Source of the DNA: Plecoglossus altivelis
Taxonomy: Eukaryota; Chordata; Actinopteri; Osmeriformes; Plecoglossidae
DNA: 64,000 nucleotides
NCBI GenBank assembly: GCA_036571765.1
Contig: BROE01000006.1
Span: 14,002,830 to 14,066,829, forward strand
Direction of reading: 5' to 3'
Made by a program: the position numbers and the translations under genes. The notes under the pieces are model-generated. The model was not told the origin of the DNA. It saw only the letters and a program-made list of their open reading frames with translations, and made no database searches. Position 1 is the stretch's first letter, and every line of letters begins with the position of its first letter. Shown one piece after another: positions 25,701 through 31,953 of the stretch.

Positions 25701-26817
25701 CTGTCTATATTCACCCCCTGACTCCAACCCAACTCCACCCTATCCATTACCCCCAACACTCCACCCTATCCATTACCCCCAACCCTCCACCCTTTCCATT
25801 ACCCCCAACTGTCTCCTGTCTCTAATCACCCCCTGACTCCAACCCAACCCCACCTTATCCATTACCCCTAACCCTGCACACTATCCATTACACCCAACCC
25901 TATCCATTACCCCAATCCTCCACCCAATCCATTACCCCCAACCCTGCACCCTATACATTACCCCCAACTCTCCCCCCTATCTGTTACTCCCAACCCTCCA
26001 CCCTATCCATTTCCCCAACCCTCCATCATCCTAACCCCTCTGACCTCCACCCCCTGACCTGAACCCTTGCCCCCCGCAGCTGATCACAGGTGTCCAGCAG
26101 GCAGCCGAGCGTCACAACCAGGCCTTCATGGCGCTGGAGGGCCGTCTGCTCAACAAGGAGCGGCGGGGGAGCAGGGACAAGCTGGGCCACTGGTTCGGCA
26201 CCAGCACCCCCATCATAGGCCGAGGCATGATGCTGGCCCTGAAGGAGGGGCGCGTGGTGGCCGGCGTGTCAGCCCTGGCCAGCGAGGACAGTCGCAAGGT
26301 GGCCCTGGTCCTCAACGGTGCCCTCTACCTGGACGGCACACACTACACCCAGGATGGAAGGGACTGTCACTTCTTCGTCAAGGTGGGCACTGCCGACAGC
26401 GACCTGCTGGCTCTGGGCCTGACCAACGGGCGCAAGGCGCTGGAGAGCGGCATCAACGTGACGGTGAGCGGACGCTCCAGGAGAGGTGCCACGGTGGAGT
26501 TTGCGGTGCCGTCAATGGCGCTGAGCGTGCGCTACGGCCTGGCGCAGGACGTGGTGGACGAGGAGAAGGTCCGGCTGCTGGAACTGGCCAGGCAGAGGGC
26601 GCTGGCAGGTGCCTGGGCCCGGGAACAGCAGCGGGCGCGGGACGGCAAAGAGGGCAGCAGGCTGTGGACGGAGGGGGAAAAGCAGCAGCTGCTGACCACG
26701 GGGAGGGTCCAGAGCTACGACGGCTACTATGTCCTGCCAGTGGAGCAGTACCCAGAACTGGCTGACAGCAGCTCCAACATCCAGTTCCTGAGACAGAACG
26801 AGATGGGCAAGAGGTAA
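476..26817 (+). CDS. tenm2: Teneurin-2 gene, 3' part (span includes introns)
   Basis: Teneurins are type II single-pass membrane proteins that dimerise and bind latrophilins and other teneurins at synapses. The exons here encode, in order, the linker before the EGFs, eight EGF repeats, a beta-sandwich region, NHL repeats with the conserved [13 protein letters not shown] core, a long YD/RHS shell, the RHS core signature (YDVLAGRWTSPDY) and a C-terminal tail ending QNEMGKR. Every junction I placed is GT..AG and keeps frame. The paralogue call rests on stretches I associate with teneurin-2 rather than 1, 3 or 4, such as [31 protein letters not shown] and [20 protein letters not shown]. The intracellular and transmembrane exons lie outside the window to the left, so the gene is 5' truncated here. 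Family is near certain; the paralogue is very likely, but a fish-specific duplicate (a or b) cannot be told apart. Confidence 0.93.
833..1028 (+). CDS. tenm2: tenm2 exon, extracellular linker continued
   Basis: Starts YDYMERLDGKEKWSVVESP and ends in SFSINIM plus one base before GTAAGA. It contains the family's VQYLDPGTWHLAFYNDG stretch. 196 nt, phase 0 in and phase 1 out. Confidence 0.92.
1683..1743 (+). repeat. GA/GGA microsatellite in tenm2 intron
   Basis: GAGAGGG and GAGA runs, ending in an uninterrupted (GA)n. It lies in the intron before the EGF1 exon. Confidence 0.9.
2020..2121 (+). CDS. tenm2: tenm2 exon, EGF repeat 1
   Basis: 102 nt, phase 1 at both ends, so it is a cassette-compatible exon. 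One EGF repeat with six cysteines (ECPRNCHGNGECNSGMCHC...). Acceptor CTCCTTGCAG, donor G/GTAGGG. Confidence 0.92.
2349..2543 (+). CDS. tenm2: tenm2 exon, EGF repeats 2 and 3
   Basis: 195 nt, phase 1 at both ends. EGF2 has a tyrosine where the third cysteine should be (CSGNGQYDKGSCIC), leaving an unpaired cysteine; in teneurins EGF2 and EGF5 carry such odd cysteines for disulfide-linked dimerisation. EGF3 has six cysteines. A CA repeat lies directly before the acceptor and a long GT-rich tract follows the donor. Confidence 0.93.
2544..4081 (+). other. tenm2 intron with TG and TGGG microsatellites and purine-rich stretches
   Basis: GT-rich sequence follows the donor: a (TG)n array at about 2691-2750 and (GGGT)n at about 2750-2787. 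Further on there is purine-rich sequence at about 3120-3330 and pyrimidine-rich sequence at 3357-3440. No coding sequence is recognisable; open frames here are repeats. Confidence 0.75.
4082..4282 (+). CDS. tenm2: tenm2 exon, EGF repeats 4 and 5
   Basis: 201 nt, phase 1 at both ends. EGF4 is canonical (DCLDPTCSNNGICVNGECHC). EGF5 has phenylalanine in place of its third cysteine (CPDQCHGHGAFIPDTGLCSC), the second odd-cysteine repeat expected in a teneurin. Donor G/GTGGGT. Confidence 0.93.
4312..5347 (+). repeat. 27-bp minisatellite interrupted by an assembly gap
   Basis: The unit is close to CTAGTACTAGAATCTCTAAC plus TCTGACC. At least three copies are visible before the gap and four, increasingly diverged, after it. 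Because 27 is a multiple of three it stays open in several frames. It begins about 30 bases after the donor of the EGF4-5 exon. Confidence 0.9.
4395..5232. other. Assembly gap of 838 N
   Basis: A run of unknown bases inside the 27-bp minisatellite. Both edges are the same repeat unit, so the missing sequence is probably more of the array and its true length is unknown. Confidence 0.98.
5486..5671 (+). CDS. tenm2: tenm2 exon, EGF repeats 6 and 7
   Basis: 186 nt, phase 1 at both ends. It encodes two EGF repeats with full cysteine sets (EVCSVDCGTHGVCMAGACRC and VCNALCIKHGTCKDGKCQC) and ends HCTI plus one base at GTGAGT. This exon end is the family's splice site A. Confidence 0.94.
6431..6454 (+). 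CDS. tenm2: tenm2 microexon at splice site A (EGF7/EGF8), likely alternative
   Basis: 24 nt between a strong acceptor (TTTTCTCTCACTGCAG) and a GTACCG donor. Phase 1 at both ends, so it inserts exactly eight codons (DFGDVLDK) between CTI and DGCP without changing frame. Teneurins are known to have a short alternative insert at this position. I recognise the position, not the exact peptide. Confidence 0.72.
8134..8182 (+). repeat. (TG)n microsatellite in tenm2 intron
   Basis: Uninterrupted TG dinucleotides, followed 40 bp later by a run of G. Confidence 0.95.
9009..9155 (+). CDS. tenm2: tenm2 exon, EGF repeat 8
   Basis: 147 nt, phase 1 at both ends. It encodes GCPNLCNGNGQCTMGQQSW and WRGPGCSVAMETSCADNKDN, the last EGF and the start of the Ca-binding-like linker. 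Donor G/GTGTGT. Confidence 0.94.
9421..9631 (+). CDS. tenm2: tenm2 exon, linker after the EGFs
   Basis: Encodes DGLTDCMDPDCCIQSPCQNS and SFYDRVRMLVGRDSTHIIPG, the cysteine-rich and transthyretin-like linker region of teneurins. Acceptor TCTTCCAG, donor AG/GTCAGC, phase 1 in and phase 2 out. Confidence 0.93.
9853..9972 (+). CDS. tenm2: tenm2 exon, beta-sandwich region
   Basis: Encodes SLVSLIRGQVLTTDGTPLVG and YGYTLTRQDG, almost invariant in vertebrate teneurins. 120 nt, phase 2 both ends, donor AC/GTACGT. Confidence 0.93.
10333..10594 (+). CDS. tenm2: tenm2 exon, beta-sandwich region continued
   Basis: Encodes FDLIANGGASLTLRFERAPF and WLPWSQFYAMDTLVLKTEEN, then LSGFLRPDPLVV and IPETQ, ending on a codon boundary at GTAGGC. 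The SGF.RPDP stretch fits teneurin-2. Confidence 0.93.
10605..10830 (+). repeat. Degenerate TAGCTGGCTGG repeat in tenm2 intron
   Basis: Many irregular copies of GGCTGGCT / TAGCTGGC separated by diverged spacers. Followed at 10890-11060 by a CTTCTCCT-rich tract that runs into the next acceptor. Confidence 0.7.
11061..11328 (+). CDS. tenm2: tenm2 exon, between beta-sandwich and NHL
   Basis: Encodes VLHEQIELPGTNLRLCHLSS, VHLMVAVEGQLLQKWFHASP and NLAYTYIWDKTDAYGQRVYG. Acceptor CTCTCCAG, donor G/GTGAGT. Phase 0 in, 1 out. Confidence 0.94.
11329..12594 (+). other. tenm2 intron, no features recognised
   Basis: 1.27-kb intron. It is ordinary sequence apart from a pyrimidine-rich stretch before the acceptor at 12594. 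Open frames here have no recognisable product. Confidence 0.7.
12595..12738 (+). CDS. tenm2: tenm2 exon, start of NHL region
   Basis: 144 nt, phase 1 at both ends. Encodes VSVGYEYESCASLILWEKRT and [20 protein letters not shown], diagnostic for the family. Donor G/GTGGGT. Confidence 0.94.
12739..13677 (+). other. tenm2 intron with a (CT)n microsatellite and pyrimidine tract
   Basis: Holds CA repeats near 13199-13211 and 13332-13361, a (CT)n run at about 13412-13466 and a 210-nt C/T-rich stretch to the acceptor. No coding sequence seen. Confidence 0.8.
13412..13466 (+). repeat. (CT)n microsatellite in tenm2 intron
   Basis: About 27 uninterrupted CT units upstream of the NHL exon at 13678. Confidence 0.95.
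13678..13927 (+). CDS. tenm2: tenm2 exon, NHL propeller
   Basis: Encodes [39 protein letters not shown] and NKLLAPVALATGIDGSLYVG, then LNFVRRVYPS and TGILEL. Ends with two bases of a split codon at GTAGGG. Just after it lies the family's splice site B. Confidence 0.95.
13928..14410 (+). repeat. Polypurine (GA-rich) tract after the NHL exon
   Basis: About 480 nt, overwhelmingly G and A on the plus strand, with recurring GAGGAGAGG and GGGGAGAGG words. Its base composition mirrors the pyrimidine tract before the same exon. Confidence 0.85.
14746..14766 (+). CDS. tenm2: tenm2 microexon at splice site B (NHL propeller)
   Basis: 21 nt between AACCGTTAAAG and a consensus GTGAGA donor. Phase 2 at both ends, so it adds exactly seven codons, reading RNKDFRH with the flanking bases. 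In mammalian teneurin-2 and -3 the optional seven-residue insert here reads RNKEFKH or RNKDFRH, so both length and sequence fit. The alternative form joins LEL directly to SNNP. Confidence 0.9.
14975..15204 (+). CDS. tenm2: tenm2 exon, NHL propeller
   Basis: Encodes NNPTHKYFLAVDPVTGALFI, SDTNSRRIYRVRSLT and VVAGTGEQCLPFDERCGDGG. Acceptor TCCCTTAG, donor G/GTCAGA. It seems to lack one residue of the FDEARCGDGG seen in mammals. Confidence 0.94.
15205..16713 (+). other. tenm2 intron with TGTGCATG repeat and long pyrimidine tract
   Basis: A cryptic TGTGCATG/TGTGTCTG repeat covers about 15618-15750. A C/T-rich tract of roughly 400 nt covers 15850-16260 (CTCTCCCCCTCTCACTCTCC-like words). A GA repeat lies at 16388-16416. 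No coding sequence seen. Confidence 0.8.
16714..16868 (+). CDS. tenm2: tenm2 exon, NHL propeller
   Basis: Encodes [40 protein letters not shown] and LSCDASMDVSQ. Acceptor CCCTCAG, donor CAG/GTAGGA. The downstream intron is purine-rich (16869-17035). Confidence 0.95.
17058..17159 (+). CDS. tenm2: tenm2 exon, NHL propeller
   Basis: 102 nt, phase 0 both ends. Encodes [20 protein letters not shown] and LENNVILRITENHQ. The donor is unusually weak (CAG/GTCTGA) and the next intron is only 124 nt; reading through it meets a stop at the second codon. Confidence 0.92.
17284..17457 (+). CDS. tenm2: tenm2 exon, NHL propeller
   Basis: Encodes [20 protein letters not shown] and YIAETDEKKINRVRQ. 174 nt, phase 0 both ends, donor CAG/GTAGAC. 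The [12 protein letters not shown] stretch supports teneurin-2. Confidence 0.95.
17597..18237 (+). CDS. tenm2: tenm2 exon, end of NHL and start of YD shell
   Basis: 641-nt exon. It encodes LLAGAASDCDCKNDVNCNCF, LAVSPDGTLFVADLNNIRIR, EQELYVFSGEGLHLQTVSLV and SGLLATKADETGWTTFYQ. A glycine-rich stretch (QGGTGGGL, about 18037-18063) comes from two G runs and looks expanded relative to mammals; it is an indel-prone spot. Donor CA/GTGAGT. Confidence 0.94.
18238..19516 (+). other. tenm2 intron with degenerate TG repeats
   Basis: TG-rich, irregular sequence at 18240-18535, then ordinary sequence. No coding sequence recognised. Confidence 0.75.
19517..19692 (+). CDS. tenm2: tenm2 exon, YD repeats
   Basis: Encodes YDSEGRLTNVTYPTGMVTSL, INIDIESSSRDDDVTVITNL and SSVEASYSVVQ. 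Phase 2 in, 1 out, donor G/GTGGGG followed by an AC repeat. Confidence 0.94.
19693..21071 (+). other. tenm2 intron with AC and CT repeats and a 43-bp duplication
   Basis: AC runs at 19709-19732 and about 20100-20143 and CT-rich sequence at 19913-19962. A 43-bp unit containing CCCTCTGTCATCGGCTTCC is tandemly duplicated at 20465-20550. No coding sequence seen. Confidence 0.8.
21072..21307 (+). CDS. tenm2: tenm2 exon, YD shell
   Basis: Encodes [40 protein letters not shown] and LNSIEWRLRKEQTKGKVTVF. Ends RKLR at AGG/GTGGGT. These stretches are closest to teneurin-2. Confidence 0.95.
21602..21898 (+). CDS. tenm2: tenm2 exon, YD shell
   Basis: 297 nt, phase 0 both ends. Encodes AHGRNLLSIDFDRNTRTEKI, YDDHRKFTLRIMYDVQGRPA and VWSYSYLDK. 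Preceded by a CTCCCTCCTTCCG-type repeat (about 21433-21595). Confidence 0.95.
22096..22653 (+). CDS. tenm2: tenm2 exon, YD shell
   Basis: 558 nt, phase 0 both ends. Encodes SMVLLLQSQRQYIFEFDASG, GYIRNTYNPPESNASVIHDF, TAVTFGYDETAGVLKMVNLQ and LPVDLYRYDEISGK. Donor AAG/GTACTG. Confidence 0.96.
22654..23358 (+). other. tenm2 intron, nothing recognised
   Basis: 705-nt intron of ordinary composition. No gene, RNA or mobile element recognised. Confidence 0.7.
23359..23628 (+). CDS. tenm2: tenm2 exon, YD shell
   Basis: 270 nt, phase 0 both ends. Encodes [40 protein letters not shown] and KRELKIGPYANTTQYRYEYD. Donor AAG/GTCAGA. Confidence 0.96.
24063..24473 (+). CDS. tenm2: tenm2 exon, YD shell
   Basis: 411 nt, phase 0 both ends. 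Encodes [40 protein letters not shown] and SLYYDLQ. Donor CAG/GTGAGG. Confidence 0.96.
24607..24717 (+). CDS. tenm2: tenm2 exon, YD shell
   Basis: 111 nt, phase 0 both ends. Encodes GHLFAMEVSSGEEYYIASDN and TGTPLAVFSSNGQMIKQ. Acceptor TTCCTCAG, donor CAG/GTAACC. Confidence 0.96.
24936..25203 (+). CDS. tenm2: tenm2 exon, RHS core signature
   Basis: Encodes [40 protein letters not shown] and YDVLAGRWTSPDY, then PAPFNLYMFKNNNP. This is the RHS-associated core motif that plugs the YD barrel. Donor G/GTACTG. Confidence 0.96.
25401..25531 (+). CDS. tenm2: tenm2 exon after the RHS core
   Basis: Encodes [20 protein letters not shown] and LYFVEPPYELQASQ. The VKSW and [11 protein letters not shown] words favour teneurin-2 over teneurins 3 and 4. 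Phase 1 in, 0 out, donor CAG/GTCAGT. Confidence 0.95.
25735..26045 (+). repeat. Degenerate CCCTATCCATTACCCCCAAC repeat in the last tenm2 intron
   Basis: About ten diverged copies of a roughly 27-bp unit containing CCACCCTATCCATTACCCCC. Pyrimidine- and C-rich on the plus strand, ending just before the final acceptor. Confidence 0.85.
26080..26817 (+). CDS. tenm2: tenm2 last coding exon, Tox-GHH-like domain and TCAP
   Basis: 738 nt from acceptor CCCCCGCAG to TAA. Encodes LITGVQQAAERHNQAFMALE, the domain related to bacterial RHS tips (not expected to act as a toxin in animals) and the teneurin C-terminal-associated peptide at about 26686-26814 (QLLTTGRVQSYDGYYVLPVE ... LRQNEMGKR). The GKR end is an amidation-type signal. 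The segment after NVTVS goes straight to GRSRR, apparently missing about seven residues seen in mammalian teneurin-2. Confidence 0.95.
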   Translation: MITGVQQAAERHNQAFMALEGRLLNKERRGSRDKLGHWFGTSTPIIGRGMMLALKEGRVVAGVSALASEDSRKVALVLNGALYLDGTHYTQDGRDCHFFVKVGTADSDLLALGLTNGRKALESGINVTVSGRSRRGATVEFAVPSMALSVRYGLAQDVVDEEKVRLLELARQRALAGAWAREQQRARDGKEGSRLWTEGEKQQLLTTGRVQSYDGYYVLPVEQYPELADSSSNIQFLRQNEMGKR

Positions 26818-28075
26818 CAGCCCTGCTGGACTAGTATGTGGGACTGTGGCACTCCACATTATCTTCTGTCCTTGTTCCCTTCACTTTCCCTTTCCTCCTT
26901 CTCTTTTTCCCTTTACCCTCCCTGATTCCTCAAGCCTCTCTCTTCTCCCTGATATCGCGGAGAACACACCAACAAACGGGGTTACTCACTGAACACTGCA
27001 GGGACTTTTGAAAAGAAGAACTTATCAGAGACAAATCGTTATCGTTCATTTAACTGCCACCGGCAAAAAAGCGAGTGTTTATTTGAGCGTTTCTTTGTAG
27101 AAAACAGACTTTGAAGAAATGGAAAAGAAGCACTGACCAACTTTGAAGAGGTAAATTGTTGCTTAATGAATAAGAAGATTCCCCTTTTTAAAAAAGATAT
27201 TGATATTTTCACCCATATTTTTTGGGTCCCATTGTGGGTGTGCGATGACAGACTGAACCAAGGCAGAGTTGTGTTGTCCGGGCTTCTCCCCTGGGGCCTG
27301 TCTCCCAAATGAACTGTAGGCAAAAGGGACCAATAAGGAGGCAGAGCCCCCAGAGAGCATCCAATCACAACACTGGATCAAAGGAGAACATCGACGACGA
27401 CAAGCACTGGAAACGTCAGATGTGAACCGGTATAAACGTCGAGTCATCTCACTGTCTCAGGCCTCCCATTCTCCACCACAGAAATGTCCTTGGCTCCAGC
27501 AGTATATCTTAACTATCAACACTAAACTAACGGCATCCTTAAATATGTTAAAGGTTATCGACTTAGACAAAACACTTTCTTAAAAAAAACACAAAGTGGA
27601 AAAATCTATGGCTATATCACACTCGGTTGTTTTGATTTGAAAAGGAGGAGAGGAAATATACTACTAAATATGTGTCAGACTACAGTTCAGGGTGTCGCCT
27701 ATACTCTAGATGCAGTAGTTTTGTACGTTTCAGTCGCAGTAGAATCGTGAGACTTTCACAAAGGCACTTCTGTACAGAACGACCAACAAAACACCCACAC
27801 CAAGTCCAGAAAACATCAAAAACGATTTATTTTTTACTTTATTCTGTATTAATTTATTATTGTTAGTACTATATGACAATCATGACGGAGTCACCAGTTT
27901 TATTGAAGAAACCGAGCATTAACCACTTAATTTATTTTCTTTTGTAAAATATGTAAGAAATGTTCATTAAGGTTTAAGTTTCATTCAATGATTTCAATTT
28001 TCTGTCAGAGCAAATACTAGTCACTCAGAAATAATAATTTATGTATGAAAGTGTTTTAAAATGGTTTATACTTTA

Positions 28076-28081
28076 AATAAA
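28076..28081 (+). promoter_or_regulatory. AATAAA polyadenylation signal, tenm2
   Basis: Canonical hexamer (ACTTTAAATAAAGTC) about 1.26 kb after the stop. Use is inferred. Confidence 0.5.
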
Positions 28082-28486
28082 GTCTTTAAAACTGTGAAAC
28101 CTGTTTTTCAAACTATATCTCCATGTACAGTGTATAGACTTACCTTTATGCAGCACAGTAGAACATTGTCGAGAATATCAAGTTTTATATTTCTAAGAGA
28201 AGTGGCTTGTATCGTGCAAACCTTTAGCTGGTATTACTACTCTAGAGTTCTGTGACTCTCTAATATCCCATATCTACAGTGTCCACACTCAGATGGTTGT
28301 TTCCCACTGTTTGTTTTGGTTCTGATGCAGAGATCTTGCTGTTCTAGGTCCTCATACATCGTAGTCAAGGATCCTAGTCACTGTGAGGGGGCTCGTGGTG
28401 GATGTTATAATGTACCAAATCAGTATTAACGAAGGAACGTGGTTCTTATACACTCACTGAAACGAGACTCTTCGGGGTATCTTATC

Positions 28487-28492
28487 AATAAA
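28487..28492 (+). promoter_or_regulatory. AATAAA polyadenylation signal, tenm2 (distal)
   Basis: Canonical hexamer followed by an A run and then GT-rich sequence, a plausible distal cleavage context. Use is inferred. Confidence 0.5.
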
Positions 28493-28539
28493 AAAAACGT
28501 CATTGTTTACCTCTGTTTTGGCCCTGTGTCTGGTGTGTT

Positions 28540-28632
28540 CCCTGTGTTAACCCTGTGTTAACCCTGTGTTAACCCTGTGTTAACCCTGTGTTAACCCTGT
28601 GTTAACCCTGTGTTAACCCTGTGTTAACCCTG
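28540..28632 (+). repeat. 11-bp tandem repeat (CCCTGTGTTAA)n
   Basis: About eight near-perfect head-to-tail copies just after the presumed tenm2 3' end. Confidence 0.95.
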
Positions 28633-28769
28633 CACTCTGAGGCTGTGCCTTCCACCATGGTGTCTTCCGTAGCTGTCTGTTCCTGTCCCTTCTTTTTTGG
28701 ACATCCTCTGCCCTTTCCTCGTCTAACTGTGTTGAGCATTTGTCCAGTGTTGTTGTAATCTGGGGTTCA

Positions 28770-29092
28770 AAGGTCTGGTCTGATCCACTCTGCTGTTCTA
28801 GGTCTGTTCTGACCCACTCTGCTGTTCTAGGTCTATTCTGATCTACTCTGCTGTTGCAGGTCTGTCCTGACCCACTGTGCTGTTCTAGGTATGTTCTGGT
28901 CCACTCTGCTGTTCCAGTCTGGTTTGACCCACTCTGCTGTTCTGACCCGCTGTGTTGTTCTAGGTATGTTCTGATCCACTCTGCTGTTCCAGTCTGGTTT
29001 GACCCACTCTGCTGTTCTAGGTATGTTCTGATCCACTCTGCTGTTCTAGGTCTGTTCTGATCCACTCTGCTGTTCTAGGTCTGTTCAACAGT
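28770..29092 (+). repeat. 29-bp minisatellite
   Basis: About eleven copies of a unit close to TCTGTTCTGATCCACTCTGC plus TGTTCTAGG, with two unit subtypes alternating in the middle (TATGTTCTG.. and TCTGGTTTG..). It makes a spurious minus-strand open frame. Confidence 0.93.
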
Positions 29093-29349
29093 AGCATCAG
29101 GTTCCATCCTGCAAAACAAACAATCCCACAGCACTGAGGCAAGGTCACATTCCAGTCAGTTATAAATAACTGACACATGGACAAACCCACTGATCTATAA
29201 TACACACCCACTCACTCTCTCTGTCACACACTCACAAACACAGATTCAATAGTCAATTTCCATAAGGTACAAACAGGAATATGTGCTCTCCTTCACCAAA
29301 CATACAGCATCACAGGCACGAAACATCAAGGCCGGTTTTTCAGTCTCAG

Positions 29350-30241
29350 GAATAATTTATTCTTAATGCAAGATTTTCAAGTCAAGCAAAGGCATCTACC
29401 AAGTCATTTGGTTTCATCAGTTTATCTGGATTTCACAATTATTTGTTTTACACGTCAAAGGAATGTGTGTTAAAAATAATAATGAAATCAGACTTTTTAA
29501 GGTCATCATGATAACAACATTGCAGGCATCGAGAATACAGTCAATCAAACATAAAATCGCCTTTCGAAAATGCATTCAGTTTATTGTCATTTGATTCAGC
29601 TTAAGACGGACGTCAGCAACCACAGCTATTGTGAAAACACAAAGGAGACTTTTCAAGCATTAAGCTTCATATCAACGTGACCATGAAGCACTGTGGAATC
29701 CAGTAGTTTTGGTGTCTATGGAGTGGAGGGGGAGGGGGAGGGGCTGTGAGAGGGACAGGACAAGGAAGTGCATAGGAGTTACATTTGCAGTATGACCAGG
29801 CAAATGTTTAGGACATGGTGGGGCAGCAAAAGTAGGTTAAGTATCTTACATGGGTGGGACGATATTAAAGTGCCAAGGATGAGTGATCACTACACAAGCC
29901 TGAGATTTGTGTGTGTGTGTCTGTCTGTCTGTCTGTCTGCCTGTGTGTACATGCCTGAATATGCAAAAACAAAAATGTGTATGGGTTTCTGTGCGCACAC
30001 AACTGAGTATCCATCAGAGTGAGTGTGTGTGGTTTCTTATCTACAGTACAGAGCCTGAGATTAAGGGGATGCTTAGAAGCTTATGAGGTCAGCTGCTAAG
30101 GAGTAGCCCCTAGGATGGGAGAGGGAGGGGGCAGAGGGTGATGTTGTGGGGTGGGGGGGTGGGGGGTAGGGGAGGGGAAGGTTAAGGCTCAGAGGGAAAC
30201 AGGCACAGAGAGGGGAGACTGGGGTCAGGGGTCAGGGAGCG
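29350..30241 (-). other. cystm1: cystm1 3' untranslated region (probable)
   Basis: No gene on either strand. A minus-strand AATAAA (TTTATT at 29356-29361) about 880 nt after the stop is a plausible end, but another signal could be used. Confidence 0.4.
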
Positions 30242-30345
30242 TTATGTTAGCATGTCCCACAGGCAGCAGCAACAGAGGGCCGTCCAGCAGGCGGTCAGAC
30301 ATGTGTCTCCAGTGTCATCTCTCCTCCTCTCCTCCACCACGTACA
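30242..30345 (-). CDS. cystm1: cystm1 coding exon 2
   Basis: Acceptor CCGCAG on the minus strand, stop TAA at 30244-30242. Encodes VYVVEERRRDD and the cysteine-rich membrane tail. Confidence 0.92.
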
Positions 30346-31953
30346 CTGCGGACAGACAGGCTGGGGGTTAGCATTCCCTTTCAGACACCGTTTCTGTAAC
30401 TAGGATGGCCTGGCACGGTGTTTCAAAGTGCAAAAGGATCACTGGCCGTTGCCGTGGTGCAGTCGTTGCACCGACCCTTCGGTCAATACAGCGCACTTAC
30501 ATAACCAAGCGATAACGAAGCAGAAGAGTTGGGTGCCACGCGGTCTCTGTCTCGCGCAGACACAAGCACTCAAGCACAGGGACTTTAACACACTCACTGC
30601 CTGCCAGGCAGACAAGTGAAAAGCTACATGGTCTTTAACCGCTGATCAATGAAGCATAAGTAATGATTATTTTATTCCTTTTATACTGTGTGGGATGCTC
30701 TGAATAGAATAAACACTGTTTGAGTGAGCCCTGATATATTAGCTCATGAGAACATGGAACCTCAGGGCCACTTCTAGGAGGCCTAACCAAAGCCTGAAGA
30801 CGCTATCAAGCATCATGAATGCAGCGTCCTCTGTCTGTGCTTGCGAAGGCTGTGTTGATATCACCCTCTAACATTGCTTATGGGAGTGAAACCTTCCATA
30901 TCATGATACTATTTAACTGTCCTTCATTTCTGTATTCTTTGTCCAGTCTGGGATACACAACTTGAGTGTATCAGACACTTGTACCTCACATATATGTAAC
31001 AAATACATTGATTTTTGTCTTGAACTTGTACTTTTAAATTCACTTCGTTGACATAGTACTTTCACAGCAATTGGGAACAAACAGATATGTCTTTACTGTA
31101 TACAGAGTCAGTCAGTCAGGCAGGCAGGCGGTGAGGCAGGCAGGCAGAATGGGTCTTACCGTCTATCAGTCCTCTTCCTTGCAGTTTATGATTGGTCATG
31201 CATATGGAGATACCTGCCCTCTCTCCCTTTTTGATACAGTATGACCACAGCTCTCCACAGTGACTAAAGGGGTGTGGGAGTGTGGGTGTGCTTCCCAGAC
31301 AACCAGCTGGAGCCCAGATAAAGCTTATTCAGAGCTGCTCTTTGGAGTCTGATATGGGCAAATTCAATGTAGCAGAATAAACACAGCAATGTTTATCGGG
31401 AACTGATACGCGGATTAATTGTTCTCTTCCTGATGTGCGTCACACTGGAACATCAGGAAGTTACCTTCCACCTGTTGTGTGAAAAGCAGTCACATACATA
31501 CACATGTGTACTGACTCCAGTGCTCTCAGAAGTGGACCCATCTTTCTTTGCATACAGAGTTTGAATATTGTCTGAAATGCTAGCTTGTCACCTTTCTCGG
31601 TGCTAGAATGGCGTTAGCCGACCTGCTAAAGACGCTAGCGTATGGCACCCACCTGTGTTTTTAGGAGCCTCTCCATACATGGGACCAGGAGGGGGGCCAC
31701 CCTGCCAGCCAGGCTGTGGCTGCCCAGGGTAGGCTTGGTAAGGTGGCTGTCCAGGGCCAGGGTAAGGGCCTCCGGGCCCCATGGGTCCAGGTGGGTAGTT
31801 GGGGTAGGCTGGGTTGGGCTGGTCCATGTTGACAGGGTAGCCCTGGGGAGGGTAGCCCTGGGGAGGGTAGCCTTGGGGAGGGTAACCTTGGCCAGGGTAC
31901 CCTGGGGCTGTGGGGCCAGGGCCCGTGTACGGGGGAGGCTGCTCAAAGTTCAT
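30242..31953 (-). CDS. cystm1: Cysteine-rich transmembrane domain protein 1 (CYSTM1-like), two coding exons
   Basis: The predicted protein has 134 residues. The first half is proline, glycine, tyrosine and glutamine rich (MNFEQPPPYTGPGPTAPGYP) with three GYPPQ repeats; the end is the CYSTM module, VYVVE then basic residues and CLTACWTALCCCCLWDMLT. This order and ending match vertebrate CYSTM1, a small tail-anchored membrane protein of poorly known function. Exons are 31653-31953 and 30242-30345, joined at ACAG/GTGGGT..CCGCAG in phase 1. The first is the longer, its Pro-rich part a little longer than in human. It is convergent with tenm2. A 5' noncoding exon is likely, because acceptor-like CTCAG lies just upstream of the ATG. 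Confidence 0.9.
31653..31953 (-). CDS. cystm1: cystm1 coding exon 1
   Basis: ATG at 31953-31951, donor GTGGGT on the minus strand. Encodes the Pro/Gly/Tyr-rich cytoplasmic part, ending MYGEAPKNT. Confidence 0.9.

Larger units (their letters stand above)
26818..28510 (+). other. tenm2: tenm2 3' untranslated region
   Basis: A/T-rich sequence without a long open frame after the TAA, with two AATAAA signals at 28076 and 28487. The tandem repeats that follow make a natural end near 28.5 kb. Confidence 0.65.

Noticed and set aside
26300..26560. Toxin-like domain in tenm2
   Set aside because: The domain is related to bacterial RHS toxin tips by descent, but in animal teneurins it is a structural part of the receptor.
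26067..26765. 232-codon frame overlapping the last tenm2 exon
   Set aside because: Out-of-frame shadow of GC-rich coding sequence; the frame with teneurin similarity is the real one.
28613..29065. 150-codon minus-strand frame of WIRTYLEQ-type repeats
   Set aside because: Translation of the 29-bp minisatellite in all three registers.
28540..29092. Possible CRISPR array or telomeric repeat
   Set aside because: Head-to-tail tandem copies without unique spacers, in a vertebrate genome; the 11-mer is not TTAGGG.
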